From contig NZ_SCNN01000005.1 of the NCBI RefSeq assembly GCF_005503535.1, positions 302,447 through 366,446 of the forward strand: a stretch of DNA of 64,000 bases. Direction: 5' to 3'. Below are positions 55,927 through 63,916 of this stretch, one piece after another. The translations under genes and the position numbers were made by a program. The DNA comes from Mesorhizobium comanense. Lineage in GTDB: Bacteria; Pseudomonadota; Alphaproteobacteria; Rhizobiales; Rhizobiaceae. The notes beneath the pieces were generated by a model. The model was not told the origin of the DNA, made no database searches, and worked only from the letters and a program-made list of their open reading frames with translations. Positions within the stretch are counted from its first letter, which is position 1. Every line of letters begins with the position of its first letter.

Positions 55927-56280
55927 ATGACAGCACCAAAAGAACTCAGGGTCTCCAAGGACCGCAAACTGCTGTCGGTCACCTTTCCCAATCACCAGCC
56001 ATTCGAACTGCCGGCGGAGCTGTTGCGCGTTGCCTCGCCGTCTGCCGAGGTGCAGGGTCATTCGCCGGATCAGCGTGTGACGGTTCCGGGCAAACGCAAC
56101 GTGACCATCCTCAAGATCGAGCCGGTCGGAAACTATGCTGTACGCATCACCTTCGACGACTTCCATGACACGGGCATCTTCACCTGGAATTACCTGCACA
56201 CGCTCGGCCATGAAAGGGACGAGCGCTGGAATGCCTATCTGGCGGAACTCGCGGAAAAAGGGCTGAGCCGCGACCGCTGA
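55927..56280 (+). CDS. DUF971 (GBBH-like N-terminal domain) protein
   Basis: 117 residues, small cluster-binding-like domain also found at the N-terminus of gamma-butyrobetaine hydroxylase. Pattern LRVSKDRKLLSVTFPNHQPFELPAELLRV, VGNYAVRITFDDFHDTGIFTWNYLHTLG, a typical ending. Proteins of this type neighbour Fe-S carrier and cofactor genes in some bacteria. Here it is divergent from moaA behind a folded leader. Confidence 0.88.
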   Translation: MTAPKELRVSKDRKLLSVTFPNHQPFELPAELLRVASPSAEVQGHSPDQRVTVPGKRNVTILKIEPVGNYAVRITFDDFHDTGIFTWNYLHTLGHERDERWNAYLAELAEKGLSRDR

Positions 56281-56373
56281 TTTCAACGTCCGCAAACGCG
56301 GCTCGAGCGAGGGCCTGTCGTCAAATCGTCACGGATATGGCGTAGCGCCGGCAAAGGTTCGGAGGACGCAGAA

Positions 56374-56985
56374 ATGTCGGTGATCACCTCGGTCGAGCAA
56401 CTGGAGGCCCTTTATGGCCTGCCGGGCGAAGCTTCCCTGGTCAAGGAACTCGACCACGTCATCCCCGAATATGCCGCCTTCATCGAAGCCTCGCCTTTTG
56501 TCGCTCTCGCGACCAGTGGGCCGGAAGGTCTCGACTGTTCACCGCGCGGCGATCTCGCCGGTTTCGTGCGCATCGTCGATCCGAAAACGCTGATGATGCC
56601 GGACCGGCGCGGCAACAATCGCGCTGATTCCTTGAAGAACATCATCAGGGATCCACGCGTCGGCCTGCTGTTCCTTGTGCCTGGCTCCGGCACGACGCTG
56701 CGCATCAACGGCCGGGCTCACCTGACCACGGATGCCGCGCTGTGCGCGTCGTTCACGGTCGACGGCAAGCCGGCCCGCTCGGTGACTGTGATCGATGTCG
56801 ATTCGGTCTATTTTCAGTGCGCCCGCGCCATTGTGCGGTCGGAACTCTGGAATCCGGCTAGGCATGTCGATCCGAAATCGCTGCCGACGCCCGGAAAAAT
56901 CCTGGAAATCACCAGCCGCAAGAACATTGACGGCGAGAGCTACGACAAGGAATGGCCCGAGCGGGCGAAGAAGTCGATGTGGTAG
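56374..56985 (+). CDS. Pyridoxamine 5'-phosphate oxidase-family FMN-binding protein
   Basis: 203 residues of the split-barrel flavin-binding fold. Pattern VALATSGPEGLDCSPRGDLAGFV, LMMPDRRGNNRADSLKNIIRDPRVGLLFLVPGSGTTLRINGRA and VIDVDSVYFQCARAIVRSELW match the MSMEG_1061 subgroup rather than true PdxH. Likely a small-substrate flavin reductase; reaction not known. 93 bases after DUF971. Confidence 0.86.
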   Translation: MSVITSVEQLEALYGLPGEASLVKELDHVIPEYAAFIEASPFVALATSGPEGLDCSPRGDLAGFVRIVDPKTLMMPDRRGNNRADSLKNIIRDPRVGLLFLVPGSGTTLRINGRAHLTTDAALCASFTVDGKPARSVTVIDVDSVYFQCARAIVRSELWNPARHVDPKSLPTPGKILEITSRKNIDGESYDKEWPERAKKSMW

Positions 56986-57003
56986 CTGCTGGCGAACCGC
57001 CGG

Positions 57004-57456
57004 TCACGCTTCCTTCAGCACCTCGTAGATCTTGCGCATCTGCTCGCCGATCATGTCGCACTGTTCCGGTGTCGATTGGCTCATGGCCTTTTCGATCAGC
57101 GCCATATGCACCTTCAGCGCCTGCATCAGCAGCGCCTCGCCGGCTTCGGTCAGGGCGAGCCGCAGGATGCGTTTGTCCTTCTCGTCGCCTTCGCGGCGCA
57201 GCAGGCCGCGCGTCTCCAGCTGCGGCAAAAGCATGGTGATGTTGGAGCGGCCGACGAGCAGCTTGCGGGCAAGGTCGTGCTGCGACATGCCGGGATGGCG
57301 GTAGAGGTTCATCAGCACGTCGAGCTGCGCCGGCTTGAGGTCCAGCGGCGCCAGCTTCACCGCCAGCGTGCGCTCCAGCACATGGCAGGCGCGCGCCACC
57401 GCGACCCAGTTGCGAAAACGCGGGTTGTCCCAGGGTAGCTCTTGTTTATTGTTCAT
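57004..57456 (-). CDS. MarR family regulator
   Basis: 150-residue winged-helix regulator. DLKPAQLDVLMNLYRHPGMSQHDLARKLLVGRSNITMLLPQLETRGLLRR is the DNA-binding core with a beta-wing. Its ATG (57454-57456) lies inside the first of two 14-base palindromes in the 47-base divergent gap, so binding would block its own start region as well as the neighbouring hydrolase promoter. The ATG has no clear ribosome-binding site; it may be leaderless. Confidence 0.92.
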   Translation of the reverse strand: MNNKQELPWDNPRFRNWVAVARACHVLERTLAVKLAPLDLKPAQLDVLMNLYRHPGMSQHDLARKLLVGRSNITMLLPQLETRGLLRREGDEKDKRILRLALTEAGEALLMQALKVHMALIEKAMSQSTPEQCDMIGEQMRKIYEVLKEA

Positions 57457-57484
57457 CTTTGAACTATTATGTTCATGCTTGAAC
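57451..57484. promoter_or_regulatory. Double MarR operator
   Basis: GTTCATCTTTGAAC (57451-57464) and GTTCATGCTTGAAC (57471-57484) are two palindromes with identical GTTCA-N4-TGAAC form, 20 bases centre to centre, about two helical turns. They fill the gap between the MarR and hydrolase genes. Confidence 0.75.
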
Positions 57485-57503
57485 GTATGGATGGATTCCC
57501 ACT

Positions 57504-58415
57504 ATGGCATCAATCGGGCTGAAGGTCATCCGGAGCGTATTTGGCGCGGCCGAACATATTGCGCCACGCATCACCGGGCGCGCGGCTTTCGAATTGTTCT
57601 GCCGCACGCCGAGCACCAAGGCGCTGACCGACGGAGAGCGCCGCGCCATCGGCCGGGCCGCGGAGTTCATGACCGAGGCGCGCCATCATCGGCTTAAGAC
57701 CAAGACCGGCTGCGTCACGGTGCACGAATTCCGGCCGGAACCGGGCAGGGCGGCTCTTGGCACCGTGCTTGTCGTTCATGGCTGGCGTTCGCGCACCGAA
57801 TACATGCGTGCCCTTATCGAAGGTTATCGCACGGCCGGCTACCGTGTCGTCTCACTCGACCTGCCGGGCCATGGCCATTCGCAGGGCCGGCGCCTCAACA
57901 TGGTCAACGCCGTCGATGCGGTGCGGATTGCCGGAGAATGGTTCGGCCCGTTCGTGGCGGCGGTCGGCCATTCCTTCGGCGGCGCCGTTGCCGCCAATGC
58001 CATTGCTGGTTCCGTCAAGAACATCCCGCCGCTGGTGGCCGAACGCCTTGTGCTGATCGCAGCGCCCAGCTCGCTGCCGGCAATCTTCGCCGACTTCAGC
58101 CGCATGCTCAATGTCGGCCCCCGTTCGCAGGTCGCCATGGCGGACCGTGTCGAACACCTTTCCGGCCGCCCGCTGCATGAATTCACCGGCGACCGGCAGC
58201 TCGCGCAGGCGCCCGTGCCGACCCTGGTCATCCACGCGCCTGACGATCGCGAGGTGCCGGCAGAACACGCGAAGCGCTATGCCGGCGCGGGCGGCCATGT
58301 TCGGCTGCACTGGGCGGATGGGCTCGGCCACCGCCGCATTCTTGCGGACAAGGGTGTGGTCGAACGCGCCGTCACCTTCGTCGCGGAACATCGCGAGCCG
58401 TCATTCCTGCATTGA
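57504..58415 (+). CDS. Alpha/beta hydrolase, lysophospholipase-like
   Basis: 303 residues. VLVVHGWRSRTEYM near residue 90 (oxyanion loop), nucleophile Ser in VAAVGHSFGGAVAANA near residue 155, acid in HAPDDREVPAEH and His in GLGHRRILAD. N-terminal 70 residues are helical. Likely a lipase, esterase or lysophospholipase. Divergent from MarR and very probably its target. Confidence 0.87.
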   Translation: MASIGLKVIRSVFGAAEHIAPRITGRAAFELFCRTPSTKALTDGERRAIGRAAEFMTEARHHRLKTKTGCVTVHEFRPEPGRAALGTVLVVHGWRSRTEYMRALIEGYRTAGYRVVSLDLPGHGHSQGRRLNMVNAVDAVRIAGEWFGPFVAAVGHSFGGAVAANAIAGSVKNIPPLVAERLVLIAAPSSLPAIFADFSRMLNVGPRSQVAMADRVEHLSGRPLHEFTGDRQLAQAPVPTLVIHAPDDREVPAEHAKRYAGAGGHVRLHWADGLGHRRILADKGVVERAVTFVAEHREPSFLH

Positions 58416-58427
58416 GTTGAGGACGGG

Positions 58428-58823
58428 CTACTTCTTCTTGTCGCCGGGTTCGACCGGCAATCCCGCCGCCTTCCAGGCGGTATAGCCGCCAAGGATATGC
58501 TTGACGGGCGACAGGCCCATATCCTGCGCCGTCTTGGTGGCCAGCGCCGAACGCCAGCCGCCGGCGCAGAAGAAGACGAAGCTCTTTCCCGACGCAAAGA
58601 ACGGCTTGTGATAAGGGCTTTCGGGATCGATCCAGAATTCCAGCATGCCGCGCGTGACATGTTTGGCGCCGGGAATCCTGCCGTCGCGTTCGACCTCGCG
58701 GGGGTCGCGCAAATCGACGAAAATGGTGCCGTCGTCCTCGAGCAGTCCTGCCGCTTCCTCCGGAGACACCACTTCGATCTCGGCGTTCGCCTCGTCCAGC
58801 AGTTCGCGATAACCCTTTTTCAC
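58428..58823 (-). CDS. Rhodanese domain protein
   Basis: 131 residues with one rhodanese fold. The active-site Cys is in FFCAGGWRSALA near residue 92, and LRDPREVERDGRIPGAKHV is the conserved front half. I start at GTG 58823, which has GGGAGGA eight bases upstream and gives KKGYRELLDEANAEI; ATG 58847 and 58874 add residues with no ribosome-binding site. Transfers sulphane sulphur to an unknown acceptor. Convergent with the hydrolase, 12 bases apart. Confidence 0.9.
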   Translation of the reverse strand: MKKGYRELLDEANAEIEVVSPEEAAGLLEDDGTIFVDLRDPREVERDGRIPGAKHVTRGMLEFWIDPESPYHKPFFASGKSFVFFCAGGWRSALATKTAQDMGLSPVKHILGGYTAWKAAGLPVEPGDKKK

Positions 58824-58889
58824 AGGCCTGTCCTCCCGACCGCGCATTTGGCTGGCTGTCGGGATTTCCACCATACTGGCCGACGTTTG

Positions 58890-59504
58890 TCACGCCTTGT
58901 CGGTGGCCGCGAGTGTAGGCCAGGCAGCCATGGCTCCCGCAACCGTTGCCATCAGCTCGGCGCACGAAGCTCCGTCGCGCGCCTGGATCGACATGCCGTG
59001 CTGCACCGTGGCGAAGAAGGTGGCGGCCGCGGCGCAATCGAAACCGGCGGGCAATTCGCCATCCGCGACACCTTTCTCGAGGCGTTTATGCAACGCGGAA
59101 CGGTTCTCGCCGCGGCGACGGCGCAGATCCGCACAGATCAGACCGCTGCTGGAATCCTGGTGCAGCGCGCCAAGCGTGATCAGGCAGCCCTGCGGCCGGC
59201 CCGTCTGCGAATAGGCCCTTGCGGTACGGGTCAGAAAGAGCTCGATCGCCTCACGCGCGGTCGGCGCGTCTTCGAGAGCCAGCCAGATATCCGGTCCCTC
59301 GACGCGCGAATAGAAGTCGGTTGCTTCGAGGAACAGCGCTTCCTTGCTGCCATAGGCTGCGTAAAGGCTGGGCGAATTGATCCCCATCGCTCTCGCCAGC
59401 TCACTTATGGACGCGCCCTCGTAACCCCTGGCCCAAAACACATCCATCGCGCTCCGAAGCGCCACGGTTCGATCGAAGGTACGGGGACGGCCTCTTTCTG
59501 ACAT
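58890..59504 (-). CDS. TetR family regulator
   Basis: 204-residue repressor. The HTH is in ALRSAMDVFWARGYEGASISELARAMGINSPSLYAAYGSKEALFLEA (residues 10-55), with an all-helical ligand-binding domain after it. Divergent from the SDR gene, with long inverted repeats in the gap. Likely represses the SDR gene and itself. The rhodanese gene is 67 bases downstream on the same strand. Confidence 0.93.
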   Translation of the reverse strand: MSERGRPRTFDRTVALRSAMDVFWARGYEGASISELARAMGINSPSLYAAYGSKEALFLEATDFYSRVEGPDIWLALEDAPTAREAIELFLTRTARAYSQTGRPQGCLITLGALHQDSSSGLICADLRRRRGENRSALHKRLEKGVADGELPAGFDCAAAATFFATVQHGMSIQARDGASCAELMATVAGAMAAWPTLAATDKA

Positions 59505-59521
59505 GACATTCTTTTCTGTGT

Positions 59522-59594
59522 TGATCGATACATAAATGAGTTGACGCCGCCGGACAAGCCTGTCAGCTATTTATGTATCAATCACTACATAAAT
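59522..59594. promoter_or_regulatory. TetR operator region between regulator and SDR genes
   Basis: ATTTATGTA (59569-59577) and TACATAAAT (59586-59594) are a perfect 9-base inverted repeat with an 8-base spacer. A second half, TGATCGATACATAAAT (59522-59537), matches the complement of 59569-59584 with one mismatch over 16 bases. The right palindrome overlaps ATG 59593, which supports the start at 59605 for the SDR gene. Confidence 0.7.
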
Positions 59595-59604
59595 GGAGAA
59601 ACCA

Positions 59605-60351
59605 ATGTCTTCCAGGAATCTGAGCGGCAAGGCCGCACTCGTCACCGGTGGCAGCCGCGGCATCGGGGCTTCGATCGCGCGAAGACTGGCGGCCGATGGC
59701 GCCGATGTCGCGCTGACCTACGTAAATGGCGAGGAGCAGGCCCGTTCAGTCGTCGCCGAGATAGAGCGCGCAGGCGGCCGCGCCGTCGCGATCAAGGCCG
59801 ACAATCGCGATGCGCAAGCCATGGAAAAGGCCGTCAATGATGCGGCTGCGACCTTCGGTCGGCTCGATATCCTGGTCAACAGCGCCGGCATTTGGCGCGC
59901 AGCCCCCATCGATACGCTCTCGCTTGCCGATTTCGACGAGACCATGTCGGTCAATCTCAGGGCTCCGTTCATCGCCTCGAAAGCGGCGGCACGCCATATG
60001 GGCGAGGGCGGCAGGATCATCTCGATCGGCAGCAATCTGGCCGAGCGCGTCACCGATACCAGCCTCGGCGCCTACTCCACCAGCAAGGCCGCGCTGGTCG
60101 GCCTTACCAAGGCACTTGCGCGCGACCTCGGTGCGCGCGGAATCACCGCCAATGTCGTCCATCCCGGTTCGACCGATACCGATATGAACCCCGCCGATGG
60201 CCCGCATGCCGAACATCAGCGCCAGAAGATGGCGACGCCGCGCTTCGGCACGGCAGACGACATCGCCGGCATGGTTGCCTGGCTTGCGGGTCCGGAGGGG
60301 CGTTTCGTGACCGGCGCCGCGTTGACCATCGATGGCGGAGCCAACGCCTGA
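59605..60351 (+). CDS. Short-chain dehydrogenase/reductase (SDR)
   Basis: NAD(P)-dependent enzyme of 248 residues. Classical SDR pattern: VTGGSRGIGASIARRLAADGADVALTY (cofactor motif TGxxxGIG), NSAGIW, active-site Ser-Tyr-Lys in SIGSNLA-YSTSKAAL, and VHPGSTDTDMN. GGAGA precedes ATG 59605; ATG 59593 lies inside the operator. Induced when the TetR repressor is released. Substrate unknown; FabG-like 3-oxoacyl reduction or a xenobiotic ketone are possible. Confidence 0.92.
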   Translation: MSSRNLSGKAALVTGGSRGIGASIARRLAADGADVALTYVNGEEQARSVVAEIERAGGRAVAIKADNRDAQAMEKAVNDAAATFGRLDILVNSAGIWRAAPIDTLSLADFDETMSVNLRAPFIASKAAARHMGEGGRIISIGSNLAERVTDTSLGAYSTSKAALVGLTKALARDLGARGITANVVHPGSTDTDMNPADGPHAEHQRQKMATPRFGTADDIAGMVAWLAGPEGRFVTGAALTIDGGANA

Positions 60352-60370
60352 TACGCTCCAAGTCCTCCCA

Positions 60371-60401
60371 GGCTGGAGTGGAAGCCACCTCCACTCCAGC
60401 C
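60371..60401 (+). terminator. Strong hairpin after the SDR gene
   Basis: GGCTGGAGTGGA and TCCACTCCAGCC form a perfect 12-base stem with a 7-base loop, 19 bases past the stop. No T-run follows, so it may not terminate alone, but it would block 3' exonucleases. Confidence 0.65.
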
Positions 60402-60454
60402 GTCACGATGTTGTGAAACCGTTCTGCAACAGGCTTTCGGAAATTTATGAAAGC

Positions 60455-60483
60455 TTAACGAAATCGGTATGAATCGGTATAGT
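60455..60483 (+). promoter_or_regulatory. Promoter of the YcbB-like gene with direct repeats in the spacer
   Basis: TTAACG (60455-60460), 17-base spacer, TATAGT (60478-60483). The spacer and -10 overlap two copies of AATCGGTAT (60462-60470 and 60472-60480) set 10 bases apart, one helical turn, a typical response-regulator layout. Confidence 0.5.
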
Positions 60484-60563
60484 CGCGCCTTACATCCGCC
60501 ATGCGGTGAGCGAGACGTCTAGCGTGCGGAACGGGAACCGGTTGCGGCCGGAGCGGGTGATTG

Positions 60564-62447
60564 ATGAAATTCCTCCGAAACAAAGCAACCGCGATGCCGC
60601 TGATGGCCATCACGGCAACGCTCGCCCTGGGTGCGCCACAGGCGGGCGCGCAAGGGCTCTTCGACATGCTGTTCGGCGGCGGCATCAAGCATCAGCCGCA
60701 AGGTGAGTTTCCGCCGCCACCCAAGCACAAGCCGAAAGCGCCGGCTGGCGGCGGTGGAGGCGGTGTAAAGATCAGCAGCCCATCCTACTACACCTACAAG
60801 GCCGACAAGCTCGTGCGCGTCGACTTCTCCGCGCTGTCGGCGGCGCCCCAGCCCGCGACAGCACAAGACGCCGCCTTCGTTCCATCCGCGACCGGGGCAG
60901 CATTCCACGATGCCATTGCGGGCCTGAGCGACTACGAGCTCTATGCCGAGCCCGATATCGCCAAGGCTTTGATCGCCTACTATTCGGCCAATCCCGACTT
61001 CATCTGGGTGAGCGGCACCGCTGCCAACAATCGCGCGCAGGATGCCGTGCGGGTGCTGGGCGAAGCCGGCAGCTATGGCCTGGCCCCCGCTGACTATACG
61101 GTCGACGTACCCGCGGCGAGCTCATCCTCGGCGGATGACGCGACCAAGTTGAAGGAACTCGTCCGCTTCGAGATGGCGCTGTCGGCGCGTGTGCTGCGCT
61201 ACGCCCGTGACGCCCAGAACGGCCGTGTCGATCCCAACCGGATGACGGGTTACTATGATTTTCCGGCCAAGCCGCTGGACATGGCCGGTGTGCTGAAGAC
61301 GCTGGCGCACACCCAGGAGGTGCGCACCTATCTCGAATCGCGCCATCCCCAGAACGCGGAATATCAGGCGCTGCGCGTCGAGCTGGAATCGCTGCAGGCA
61401 AGTGCTGAAAACGAGATTGTCGTCGATCCCAAGCTGCTGCTGAAGCCGGGCCAGAGCAGCCCTGAATTGCCGAAACTGCTTTCGCTCATCGCCCGCAACC
61501 TCGATGACGACATGGGCGGCACTTATGGCGAGATGCTGTCGCGGCTGGCAACCAGCGAGGTCTACGTCCCGGAGCTCGTTCCGCTGATCAAGGCGGTGCA
61601 GGTGAACGAGGGCATGAAGGGTGACGGCGTCATCGGTCCGCGCACGGTCGCCTTGCTGGCGGGAACGTCGAAGGCCGACAGGCTGCTTAAGGTGCAGGTG
61701 GCACTGGAGGAATTGCGCTGGCTGCCTTCCGATCTCGGCAGTCCGCGCGTCTTCATCAACCAGCCCGCCTTCACCGCGAGCTACATCGACAATGGCCAGG
61801 AGCAGTTGAAGACGCGCGCCGTCATCGGCCGTGTCACCAATCAGACGGCATTCTTCTACGACCAGATCAAGCAGGTGGACTTCCATCCCTATTGGGGCGT
61901 GCCGCAATCGATCATTGTCAATGAAATGCTGCCCAGGTTGCGCAGCGATCCCGGTTACCTCGACCGCGCCGGCTACGAGGTGACGGATTCGCGCGGCAAG
62001 CGCATTCCTTCCTCGGCGGTCAATTGGGGCGCCTATGGCGCAAACATCCCCTACAACGTGCGCCAGCAGCCGAGCGAGGCCAATGCACTGGGTGAACTGA
62101 AGATCCTGTTCCCCAACAAGCATGCCATCTACATGCACGACACGCCGCAGAAATCCTTCTTCAAGCAGGATATGCGCGCGCTCAGCCACGGCTGCGTACG
62201 CCTGCAGGATCCGCGCGGCATGGCGGCGGCTGTGCTCGGTACCTCGGTCGACTACGTCGCCGAAAAGCTCAAGCACGGACACTCGACCGAGGACGTGACG
62301 CGCAAGATTCCCGTCTATGTCGCCTACTTTACCGCTTGGCCCGACATGTCCGGCAAGGTCGAGTATTTCAACGACGTGTACGATCGCGACAGCAGGCTGA
62401 AGCAGGCCCTGGACGCCACCGAAGCGGTCCGCTCGCCTTCGAGCTGA
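60564..62447 (+). CDS. L,D-transpeptidase, YcbB/LdtD-like
   Basis: 627-residue periplasmic wall enzyme forming 3-3 crosslinks. Signal-like N-terminus (to about residue 30, AGAQG), a Pro/Gly-rich linker, a scaffold domain, a peptidoglycan-binding-like region (KAVQVNEGMKGDGVIGPRTVALLAG, near 350-375) and a catalytic YkuD domain with KHAIYMHDTP and SHGCVRLQDPRG near residue 545 (Cys nucleophile). It is about as long as E. coli LdtD. Second YkuD protein of this window. ATG 60564 follows TTG 60561; ribosome-binding site is weak. Confidence 0.93.
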   Translation: MKFLRNKATAMPLMAITATLALGAPQAGAQGLFDMLFGGGIKHQPQGEFPPPPKHKPKAPAGGGGGGVKISSPSYYTYKADKLVRVDFSALSAAPQPATAQDAAFVPSATGAAFHDAIAGLSDYELYAEPDIAKALIAYYSANPDFIWVSGTAANNRAQDAVRVLGEAGSYGLAPADYTVDVPAASSSSADDATKLKELVRFEMALSARVLRYARDAQNGRVDPNRMTGYYDFPAKPLDMAGVLKTLAHTQEVRTYLESRHPQNAEYQALRVELESLQASAENEIVVDPKLLLKPGQSSPELPKLLSLIARNLDDDMGGTYGEMLSRLATSEVYVPELVPLIKAVQVNEGMKGDGVIGPRTVALLAGTSKADRLLKVQVALEELRWLPSDLGSPRVFINQPAFTASYIDNGQEQLKTRAVIGRVTNQTAFFYDQIKQVDFHPYWGVPQSIIVNEMLPRLRSDPGYLDRAGYEVTDSRGKRIPSSAVNWGAYGANIPYNVRQQPSEANALGELKILFPNKHAIYMHDTPQKSFFKQDMRALSHGCVRLQDPRGMAAAVLGTSVDYVAEKLKHGHSTEDVTRKIPVYVAYFTAWPDMSGKVEYFNDVYDRDSRLKQALDATEAVRSPSS

Positions 62448-62450
62448 CCC

Positions 62451-62927
62451 TCAACGCTCCGAGATCGGGCGCCGGAAGCCGGCGTCCCTTCCAGCCACCA
62501 GCCAATAGACGAATCCCGCGACTAGGCCGGCGGCGGCAATGATGCCGATGTCGGCCCAGCGCTCCGGGTCCATGTCCTCCGGCGCGCCCGGCCAAAGCAG
62601 GAAAAAGCCACCTGCCGCGGCGGCGGCTCCGAAAAACATGTGCAGCAGAACGTTTCGCAGCGCGAAGAACTCGGCAATGAGCGCGAAGATGAGTGTCTGC
62701 AGCGCGGTCACCACGACCGTCAGGAAATAGACGAACATGCCGAGCGGCGGCACCAGCAGCACCGCGATCGGCGTGACCCCCATGGCGTCGAAATACTCTG
62801 GTGCGCCGGGCAGGGAACTGAGCGCTGCGTAGATCGCCACCACCGCGATCAGGCCGACCAGTACGGCGACGAGATAGCCGGCAAGCATCATCAGGATGCG
62901 CTTCAAAACATGTTTCGCCGTCGCCAT
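62451..62927 (-). CDS. Multi-pass membrane protein, unknown
   Basis: 158 residues with four hydrophobic segments (about 10-40, 55-82, 92-118, 130-148) and short basic ends. GGGGGATGG directly before ATG 62927 fixes the start. No recognised family. Lies 3 bases from the convergent L,D-transpeptidase gene. Confidence 0.72.
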   Translation of the reverse strand: MATAKHVLKRILMMLAGYLVAVLVGLIAVVAIYAALSSLPGAPEYFDAMGVTPIAVLLVPPLGMFVYFLTVVVTALQTLIFALIAEFFALRNVLLHMFFGAAAAAGGFFLLWPGAPEDMDPERWADIGIIAAAGLVAGFVYWLVAGRDAGFRRPISER

Positions 62928-63032
62928 GCCCATCCCCCAATGCGGCGCAGTCAACCGTGCCAGTCAGCCATCAAAGACGCTCCGGCGCAAGCAGCGCCGC
63001 GTGGCAAGTCTCCAACCCATGAAGCGGGCCTA

Positions 63033-63773
63033 TCAGGCGCCGCCGCACATATGCTGCGAGTCCGGCAGCGCCCAACTGCCTTTCGCGACAAGGTCGATGG
63101 CGTAGTATACACGGCCGCGATCATCGTCCTTGGGGCAATCCCGGGGGATCGAGATCAGGCACATGACCACGGGTTCGCCGACCTTCGAGGCAACCAGGCC
63201 GGCCTCGCGGTCATAGGACACAGACCCGCCGCCATTGGTGAAGGTGGCCGCGCTGCCCGCATCGGGCGTGGCTGTTTCCAGGGGATCGTCGCCCAGCCGG
63301 GCAGTCAATGTCTTGATATGGGTGGATGCGCATTGGCCGATCGCCGAGGGCAGGGGCTCATCCTTGTGGCCGGGATTGCGTGCGGCCGCGTCCAGGGCCT
63401 TCTTGCCGATCAGTGCCACGTTGTAGTCCTGCACCCATGACGGCGCATTGCCGTATGTCTGCAAGGCGTTGTTCAGTGCGCTGACGATGCAGGCCGTGTC
63501 GCTCCTGCAGGCATTCCGGTCGGCGATCAGCCTGCGCGCGATCTTGTGCTTGTCGCCGCCGAAGGCCGGTTCGAAGCCCTTGTAGGCCTTGGCGACCAGC
63601 AGATCGATCGCCGACAGCTGCGGATCGGCACAGATCGCCTTTTCCGTCGGCAGGCTTGCCTTGCCGCAGTCGAACGATGGTCCGTCGGCTTTTGCCGAAG
63701 GCATCCCAAGAAAGCCGCCGGCCACCATGGTCGCAAGCGCAAGCAGCAGATTAGTCCGGTTGGAAAATCGCAT
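63033..63773 (-). CDS. LprI-like (DUF1311) secreted protein
   Basis: 246 residues with a signal peptide (to about residue 29, AKA-D). The pattern FDCGKASLPTEKAICADPQLSAIDLLVAKAYKG near residue 34 is the LprI N-terminal domain with paired Cys. LprI of Mycobacterium inhibits lysozyme, and the family is widespread with little known in rhizobia. The C-terminal half (about 130-246) has further Cys and no recognised domain. Confidence 0.87.
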   Translation of the reverse strand: MRFSNRTNLLLALATMVAGGFLGMPSAKADGPSFDCGKASLPTEKAICADPQLSAIDLLVAKAYKGFEPAFGGDKHKIARRLIADRNACRSDTACIVSALNNALQTYGNAPSWVQDYNVALIGKKALDAAARNPGHKDEPLPSAIGQCASTHIKTLTARLGDDPLETATPDAGSAATFTNGGGSVSYDREAGLVASKVGEPVVMCLISIPRDCPKDDDRGRVYYAIDLVAKGSWALPDSQHMCGGA

Positions 63774-63802
63774 TCATGCCCCCGAGCTTTCAGGATTGCC
63801 CA

Positions 63803-63838
63803 CGGCGCGGCTACGCGCCGAGAGGCATAGCATGCCTC
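63803..63838. terminator. Tandem hairpins between the edge gene and the LprI-like gene
   Basis: CGGCGCG-GCTA-CGCGCCG (63803-63820) and GAGGCAT-AGC-ATGCCTC (63822-63838) are two perfect 7-base stems side by side. On the minus strand they follow the gene cut by the right edge and precede the LprI-like gene, so they may end the edge gene's transcript; no U-tract is present. Confidence 0.4.
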
Positions 63839-63916
63839 AAGAATGGATATTTTTAGGCGGGACCGTCGCGTGGTTGGGGGCAGAAAGCCCGCCCACAAGC
63901 AGGTCGTCAGGCAAAC

